Origin: Notospermus geniculatus
Lineage: Eukaryota > Nemertea > Pilidiophora > Heteronemertea > Lineidae
Assembly: GCA_002633025.1 (NCBI GenBank)
Contig: NMRB01000060.1
Span: 261,714 to 325,713 of the forward strand
Reading direction: 5' to 3'
DNA length: 64,000 nucleotides
Shown: piece after piece, positions 30,279-39,200 of the stretch
Layout: each line of letters starts with the position of its first letter
Position numbering within the stretch: the stretch's first letter is position 1
The notes under the pieces: model-generated
The model's input: only the letters and a program-made list of their open reading frames with translations
Told to the model about the DNA's origin: nothing
Databases searched by the model: none
Position numbers and translations under genes: made by a program

Positions 30279-33200
30279 CTACAGGGGAGGAAGAAACAAA
30301 TGAATGTATACGAGGTTCCGGCCAGCGAACTGGATGGTCTCAAAATATGTATTGTGTATTACATACGGGAGAATCCAACTTAGGCCGAGTTTACATCGGA
30401 TGACACGCGACACGAACACGCCGGCGAACAAAGGTTTCATGGGGATGAATCCTTCGTGAAGCCATTGTTCGCCTTCGTGTTTGTGTCGCGTGTCATCCTC
30501 TGTAAACTCGGCCATACCTCGACGCGAGTCCATGTCATAAAAATTGAAAGTGAGGCTAACGTTATTTTCCAATTAATTCTCAATAACACACCCTGTTTCT
30601 AGGCCAAATATAACTAAAAAATTGCACTCAATTTCTAATTTTACGTTTCTATCATTATCTACAGAACTGCTAAAATATATCTTATTGCTTTTGAGCAAAA
30701 ATCTCTGCGGAAACATGAGGCTACGATATAGAAAAGGGCCTCGGTGAACCATGTTTTTCGAGGGGTGACATTTCAGTCTGCCCCCTCCATGGCGGATGCC
30801 ATTTTCTTAATGTGTCAAATACACACACTGATCATAAGTATTATAACATCGGTTTTTTCTTAATTTCTCTTATGCCTTTACTACTTTCACATCTATTTTT
30901 AAGTATATATGGGATGGTCTATGGCAAAACCATGCTGTTGGCAATATGGATTGAAAAATCTCACTTCATGATGAAAATATCAAGCCATGAAATCGAAATA
31001 TCAAAACATAAAAATGACAAAATCTCCATGTGATACCGGATCACTCTTCGTTTTCACAATAATGAAGGCTGGTGATGAGCAAGGATTTACAAGAAAAAAA
31101 ATTGAAACAAATCAACTGTGAACAAAGATATTTGATATTATCGAAAAATATCAATAAATGAAAAAGTGAGATTCTGCATGATATTCCACTGCGGATGAAA
31201 ATCTGTCATCCCATGTGTCTCAACCATTCCAGTTTCATCCAATGAAAGGCCACAGTTATCAAGAAAATTGAAATTTTCTAAAAAAAACGTGCTTTTTGAC
31301 AAAATTTGTCATTTTTTTATATTAAATAACACGAAAATGATGAGCATTTTCAGCGCATTTTTTTCACAGTTGTGAATGAATTTCAGTTGTCTTCATTTTG
31401 TAAAAATCTGGTAGTCATGCTCTTCAAACCTTTCGAGGTAGCAAATGGGTGATATTTTGATATTATAATATTTTCATGATCAATCCACTTTTCCTCAAAC
31501 CTTTCGAACCAACAGGTTTATAACAAGTCAAAGTATCACGTCCACATTTGGGAATCAAACATTGATGACTGACTACCGAGAAATTCAGAAAAACCTACTA
31601 GTATGTTGCAATACTTATGATCAGTGAGTGTACATGAGTGACTTGAGTGTAATTGAGTGACGCTTACTTTGTGATCATCTATATCTCCCAACTCGAAACG
31701 TTTCGCGTAGGCAAACTTCCAGGCTTCTATAATCCGATGGTAGGTCAAGATAGGGTCTTTCTTGATGGCGTCTACCGGGAACTCGTAGCCTGAAAAATAC
31801 GACATGCAGAACTTATGCCCAGGGGCAAAGGGCTAAAATGGGGGACCAGCGGCTGTAAAAAGCCACCCCTTGGTAATGTGTTCGGGGGACTCCCCTCAGT
31901 AGTCTCGGTCACCCAGCCGCTGTTTCGAATCTGGGGATCGAACAAGCGTCTGGGTCATAACGCCACATTTTCTGTTACGAGCAGACCAAGATCCTGGTCT
32001 GGATGCTGATTGGCTAATAAATCATTCCCATCCGCCGATTCATCCCATTTGAAAATGACAATCCGGCTGCTAATTGGGCAAGAGAAGTGATCATGTGATC
32101 TCATCATGGCGACGACCATATAATGTCAGTTGGGTTTTCTTGACCTCGTCTTCCATACGGATACACAATTCCTGCTCAGTTTTCAGCCTGAAATTCAACG
32201 CCACTAATTTGATGCTGTCCCGGACGCTGTCTCAGATTACTTCGCCAATCGATTCATTGCCAGATTTAGACATTTTCGAAGGTTTTGAGGTGAAATTATA
32301 ATCCAATAATGGAGGCAGCCATCTTGTCATGTGATCTTCTCCAGCACTACCCACAATGCACTGCATCACAGTAATAACGACGTTATGTGCCAGAGGTTTG
32401 TGTAGCAGTACTGTTAACGCGAGAGAACTACCAGTTGTTCCGGCCGCCATGTTGGATTTGTTCGTCTCGCGAGATTTGGGCCGAGATCATGCGAGGCTGG
32501 GCTCAGCTCTTGGCAGTCTCGATTTGTGCCGGCTAGTGGCAACACATCAATTTGCTCCGCTGCTGAAGATAAGAAGAATGGCCATGAAGTTCAGCTAGAC
32601 CGACCGTTCGACAACCATGAAGACCTGAGGCTGCCAGTTTTCATTTTGGTGGTATTTTGCTTAGTTTGTTGGGCGTTTTCGTCATATTAGAATTCGCCCG
32701 TCCGCCATCTTGGTGCCCCGCCATCTTGAATTTTGGTCATTTGGCGGGCGTTTTCATAAATTCAATTGAGTTTGGCCTTCGTAGTCACGTTAATAGAAGT
32801 TTTGTTTACTACTCTCCTTACGGAGGGGGTATTTCTGGTTAAAGGTGCACCTTTCCCGCCGATTCAGGCCGTTTTTATAGTTAGTATTTTAATATTGTCC
32901 GTTGTGTACTCATAGTTGTCTTGTCAGTTTGTTTCGTTCAGTTTGGTGTTTGGTGCTGTGCCTCCTACCTAACTCAATGAAGATTTTTTCCGCTGATGGT
33001 TTGAGAAGATGGTACAGAAGGCCTAGAAGAGTGGTGTGGCAGGAGGAAGAGTCTCAAGCCGGAAGCGACTACCCGAGTGTGCCAAGTGGAGCCAGTAACC
33101 TGTCTTCGTGTTTGTTAGTATTGTATGCACCTCCAAAGATTTTACACGGATTGGAGTTTGTATTAGCACAATGTGGACCTTGTTTCTGGTTGGAGTGGAC

Positions 33201-36200
33201 TCAGTTTATTTACTCGAGAGTTCGAGTCCAACCGAGTGAATGGTTGAAAAATAGAAGATATCGTCATAGTCATCATCGTCCTTAGTCAAGTTTGAATTAC
33301 ATCAACACCTACGTTCTTGTAACTGTCTGAAGATAGAATTAACCTCCTACCATCGTTTATCGTCAAGATTCGATACTTTATGTCAACCTTCACGTCTTTG
33401 TTTATCATCATAAGATAGATTCTACATCGTCCTCCATCAAGAGCAGACTATTCGACAGGGCTAGTCCATTCGTGATCGTCATCGTCCTCGAGGAAGTTGC
33501 CAGTGTCTAGTCAGATCTCGTCAACACGTCATACGTCATACGTCATAGACTCCTCTACGTCGTGAGTTCCAACACCGACTTTAGCGACCTCTACACCAGA
33601 GTTTTCTTCATCGCTCGTCCATCGTCCTGAATCGTCAATAGTATCGAGAATAGTCGCCTGTGTTTCGTCAGATCGCCACTTGGTGTCACTACTTCTGCAG
33701 GGTAAGCCACTAGTCGGCCGAGACTGTCGTTTCTGGTGCTGAGGCCGAAACTAGTCTATTCCAACCAGACTCAGAGGTTCACGTGCTTTTGGGCATTATT
33801 GCCTTTTAATTTGTGAGAAGCACTATTTGTCTATACGTCCATTTGGATAGCAACTAAACTTGACAATCTATTAATTAAACTTGCCCCTCTCTGACTTGGT
33901 TGTCACTGAGGAGACCTTGTGGGAAGCAAGGTATTGCCACGGACTTGGGCACGAGGATTCATCAGCCAGTAGAAGAGTCCAGCTATCAGACACGTCATCG
34001 AAGGAAGAAGTTACCCGTCCTATCAAGTTCGTCGACGTGAGGATTGGTGATGGTGCTGCGGGTTTGCCGTCGTTCTTGCTGGAGCTTCTCTTAGTGATCG
34101 GCGGTTTCCTCGAGAGTTTACAGTCCTCTATTCAACTGTCCGGGTCTATGGTAAGATTCTTTCGTATCATATTATTCGCCACAACAAGTACTGCGAACGA
34201 AACGGCTGGCTGCGCGAGACTACCCCCTCAGTCGCACTAGGGTGGGTGGCCTTTGAGATTTTTGCAAGACGCCGAAAAGTTGACTTTGAAGTTCAGGACA
34301 CTGACTTTATTATTGGACCCAAGAACTGATCGTTGTACAGGAGAATGGAACTCGATGTACAGCTAACTTTTGAACGGTGGGATTGTGTATTACTAACAGA
34401 TAGAAACACAGTGACTCGTAACCAAATATGCCTAAACATGTTTTTTTGAAGTTTCTAACTAGTTACGTAATTGCAAACGGCGACTTTATGTATTTTGACC
34501 CATTTTGTGTTAATTTACATAAAAATTCTTTTCTTATTACATAACAATTAATAACATGCTTGTTTGCTTCTAAGGCACCATGTTTCTATCTGTTGATAAC
34601 ACATAATGTGGTCTAAATCCAACAGTTCAAAGGCTAGCTGTACATCGTGTCCCATTCTGCTGTACAAAGCCCAGTTCTTGGGTCCAATGATAAAGTCGTC
34701 AGTGTCCAGAATTTCAATGTCAATTTTTCGGCGTCTTGCAAAAAATATCAAGGGCCACCCACGCAAGCGTGACGCAAGGGCGAACACATTACGAGGGGTT
34801 GGCCTTTTACAGCAGCCGGTCCCCCATTTTTGCCAAAAATGGGGTTTCGCCCCCTGGGTATTAACGAAAGTATTTCCATGAAGTGTTTTTACAGTACTGT
34901 GTAATACACAATGAAGATTTCACGGACCCCATTACCAGGCTATGACTTACCGTCCAAGAGCTTCATAATAAAACCTACGACAGCACCGGCCGACGGCGGA
35001 GGTAGAGAATGTAGTGTTAGACCAGCTCGTAAAGAGAACTGAACTGGGTCTCTCCATTTTACCACGTCTTTTTCGAAGTCGTCCAGAGTGATTATCCCGC
35101 CTGAAAAAGTGCAGTCGTGTTTCTAAGCTAAATTGAAGTCTTTCAATGATATAGCTAACATCAAAAATAGATAAGAGTCCTCTCTTATCTATTTTTGCTA
35201 ACATGAAGGAATTCAGATATGAAATAGAAACGGGTTTCCAAGGTGAAAGTCATCACGTCCTTCTACCAGATTCGAACCCACGGACTTCAGGTTGGGAAAT
35301 ACTGAAAAACCTCGTTAAAAGAAGTGCCACGAAATCGCGGGCTAACCAGCGAGATTTGGCGAGACGTGGGCAAACAAACAGACCTCCGTCCTTAATGTCC
35401 TCGATTATGTCATTGGCAAGAGCTCCGGAGTAAAATGCATCCTTGTTTTCAGATATAGAAGTTAAGGTTTTTCCCAACATAGGATTCCTGACCTTCTCCC
35501 CTATGCTGTAGACATCTCCGGTAGCTGGGTTGATGAATAGTTCCCTTGGGAAAAGAAGCAGATCATAAGGACATTGGGAAGAAGCGAGCTTGTAGTGCTA
35601 AAACCAAAGTCCAAGCGTTACGTGTCGGTGCCTTGGCTTTACATGTCGGCTATAGGGCTTTTCGGCAGAGACACTACATGGTAGTATTGGATATGACTTA
35701 CTAGTACATGTATATCATAAAGGAATCAACCATAAAGGTTCAACTTACAAATTTAGCATTTTATAAATGTGGACAATATCCCTTTAAACCTCAACAGATT
35801 TGCATTTTGACTATTCCATATGATAGGCAAGATCGTTCTGCACGTTCACTGCAAATTTTGTTGAATCCCGACTAGTTGATCTTATGATACAAAAGGACTG
35901 AATTAATGAGAACCCCACGAACGATGTGAGCGCAGGGTCATCTGTGTACATTTGAATAGGCTGACGTACATTTGCAAATGGAGCACAAATTGTCCGGAAA
36001 ATGGCTTTGTTATCCTCAGAAATGGAATTCAAAGTATCAAGTTGACAGGTTCATGTACCCCTTCACCACAAAAAAAGTTGAAGCTCGTGCCTATTGCGTA
36101 AAGCCAAAATTCAGGCAGTGAGAGACATCTGGTGGCAACAGATGAAGTGTATCCCTCAGTAAGTTCATCGTTCGCAGTTAAACCTTTATGGTTGATTCCT

Positions 36201-39200
36201 TTATGCTTATATTGATTGGCAAATACCCCCGAACTTGCCCAGTCTTCAACATCACAAAAGTACTCACCTGAGTTTGGAATTTTTCTTAATCGCTTCTTTT
36301 TCCTTGACCAACAAATCATAAAGACCTTTGCTAACTGGAAAACCGTCCATACACAACTTAATGGCCGGCTGAAATAATTCCTTCCACGGAAGTTTTCCGA
36401 AACGGTCGTGTACAGCTTTGTAACCTGCGATTTCGCTTGGCACGGTCATTGTTAGGGAACCTTAGAGTTAATGTTGATAGAAGGTAAAAATTTACATTTT
36501 ATGTCGACATGTAGGCCTAATATAAAAATAAAAATGCTTTCAAGGTAAATGAGGTCAAATCTCTTATATTCTCACGCGATTCGGCGATGTGTGGGTCGAC
36601 ATGGGGTAATCGGATGATACAAGATACTTTTGGCAAAGAAATACAGGGTGTATCAAAAAAAGGAAACCCAACTTAAAATAGTCACTGTGGCAAAACCATA
36701 CATTTTACAGCATGAACCATGGTATCATCTAAAGGTAGACGACAAATACTTTCTGACGATACTTCATTCATGAATTTTCGGTTACGCATCACTGAGCAGC
36801 AGTGCGTTGGAATTTGGGTCAATTTTTGGAGGTGACTCACTCTGATATACAACATAATTAACACTGACTCTCGTTTTTTTATCTGAAATTTTATTCCTTA
36901 TGTGTATTCAAGAAATTTCCAAACATATTTCACTTTTTCACTGTCCAATGTCCTGCACATGCCCCCTCCCCTCTCAAGACACATTTGGCATCGACGTTTC
37001 ATGTCGTTCACGGCTCGTCGGATGGTACATGGGTTCTGTCGCAAAACTTCAACCTCGTGCTCAATTCTCTGGTGCGAGTCCTGCAGGTTGCGTGGAGGAG
37101 CTAGCCTAGAATCCATTCACGCCATTTTCGTGCCGCGCGATGTCGCATTCTTTGTCCACGACCAATGCGGCGGAAACAAACAATGCTTTCGAGCGTCTGC
37201 CGCTCGAAAATCGCGTGAATGGACAGACAGCCTTACAAACAGTTTATCCTTCAAATACTCCAAGAGAAAAAAAGTCATTAGCCCTTTTTACACGGTGCCG
37301 GTGCGTTTCGGATCGAGACTAGATCGAGGAGGGTTCGGTTATTTTCCCGGACGTGTAGAAGCAAAACAACTGACCTCCACCTTCCTCGGGCCAGTTCAGT
37401 TCGCCGCGTGAGTCTCGGGAAGGTGGAGGTAGGCGCAGGCCGGTTATTCTCTCGTGTTAAAGGGAACCGACCTCCACCGGCCTTGTGCGGGATTCAGCAC
37501 GCTACCTGAGTGACATCACTGGCGCACTTGCTCTAAGTTATCTGTGAAGAAATTACGCCGGAGATTTCTCAAGCACTGCTCATGCTGTTAGAAGCATAGT
37601 TTCTCGATTTTAGTGATTATTTCCGGGTTATTTTTTACTTACGATAACTGTAAATATTGACACACGCCATCTAGTGGCACGCATTTAAACGAATCGACCT
37701 CGAACTAGATGGAGGCGGGTTACTGAACCCGCACCGTGTAAAAGCGATCAATCCATCCTGAACTGAACCCGCCCGAGGAGGGTGGAGGTAGGTTTCCTCG
37801 AATCCGCACCGTGTATAAAAAGGCCTATTGACTTGGAAAGTCAGCCACGTTGGATATTGTTATCAACCTGAGTTGACCTGTTATCTGCTATACCCATCTT
37901 CGATAATCGAAGGCCGATCTGCTCTCCACTGCGTTACATCGCACATCACCCTTCGAGAAATAGACCAGTCGGCGGCGTATCTTGGCACCATGCCAACTTT
38001 ACCGGTCGACCAATAATATGGCACTTTATATCGGGTCTTCGGCTACAACTCTTTGTACCACGATTCAAATTTTACAACACCGATTCTGATTGGCCTCTTC
38101 TTCTCGAGGCGGCAGATACGCCGTGGACCGGTCACTTTCTCGAAGGGTGATGTGCGGTGTAACGTAGTGGTGAGCAGATCGGCCTTCGATGATCGAAGAT
38201 GGCTATACCTTGCTATGAAATGACTGTACACGGTTCGGGTGGAACGGATTTTGTCCCCGTTCTCCTCAGCTAGGGCTTGAAGCCTACGAAGAGCCTATGT
38301 GTACAGTACGAGGAAAGTGCCGTGACGGTATTTTGGTTTTAAATGAAGTGATTATTTTGTATAACAAAGAGATAAAATCAGATGTGCGGTGACATGTGTT
38401 GCCATCTACAAGAACGCCAGTGACCTGCGAGTGCCTGATACACAGTAGAACTATGTGAACTTGAACCTATACCATGAATCTGGGTCATCTTGGTATTACG
38501 AGGCTGACTGAAGAGGTGTAATAAACCAGACATGATGCTGCCGTTTAGAAAGTCAAAACTCCTCACTGACACTGCTCAAGGATTTGACGATTAAAGATAA
38601 TGTATCACGACTTCATTGTTTACATTTAATGTTTGTAAACATGGGTGTTTACATTATGTTATTTTGGACTTTTGGGACGTGCCAGCCCACCAAATTAAAT
38701 ACGTCAGTGTCAAAAGAATTTCCAGAGGGACATGCCACCAACAAATTACTCATAAGACAAAGAAACACTGAACATAAACAAACAAAATGTAGGCCCCTAA
38801 ATAAACAATGATTTTCGTGGTCCGCCAAAATATCCGTGATACATTATCTTTAACGATTAACAAACGCACCCATCTCCAAACACACTCTGCCACAGGATAT
38901 TCAAGAACAAAAACACTCCCTCACACAAAAAGGGCCGATTTCGCAAAGGGTGTTTAAGACTTAAGCCTAGTTTATACTTCGACGCACGACCATCGGCGTC
39001 CGACGCACGATCAAAATCTGGACGCCGACATCATGAAGTAGGTTTATTTCGGAGTACAGATTTTGATCGCGCGTCGGACGCCGATGGTCATGCGTCGAAG
39101 TATAAACTAGGCTTTAGACGCGTGTAACTTCGTCAAATGCATGGTGGAAGTGCGTGCATTTAGTGAAGTTACACGCATCTAAGTCTTAAACACCCTTTGT

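Larger units (their letters stand above)
31816..34860. mobile_element. 3.05-kb TIR element filling a GGT intron
   Basis: Left end TGCCCAGGGGCAAAG and right end CCCCCTGGGTA are inverted, with TTA at both edges (31813-31815, 34861-34863). The TIR continues inward about 80 bp (AAAATGGGGGACC, GGCTGTAAAA, CCTTGGTAATGTGTTCG). A 3-bp TTA duplication suits PIF/Harbinger-like elements. The interior contains ORFs of 127 and 119 codons (32902-33285, 33881-34240) with no domain I know, and an inverted coding-like pair. No transposase recognised. Confidence 0.65.

Noticed and set aside
32902-34240. ORFs of 127 and 119 codons in the 3-kb intronic element
   Set aside because: No recognisable domain. I considered a retrotransposon or transposase origin but saw no catalytic motif, so they are only mentioned in the element entry.
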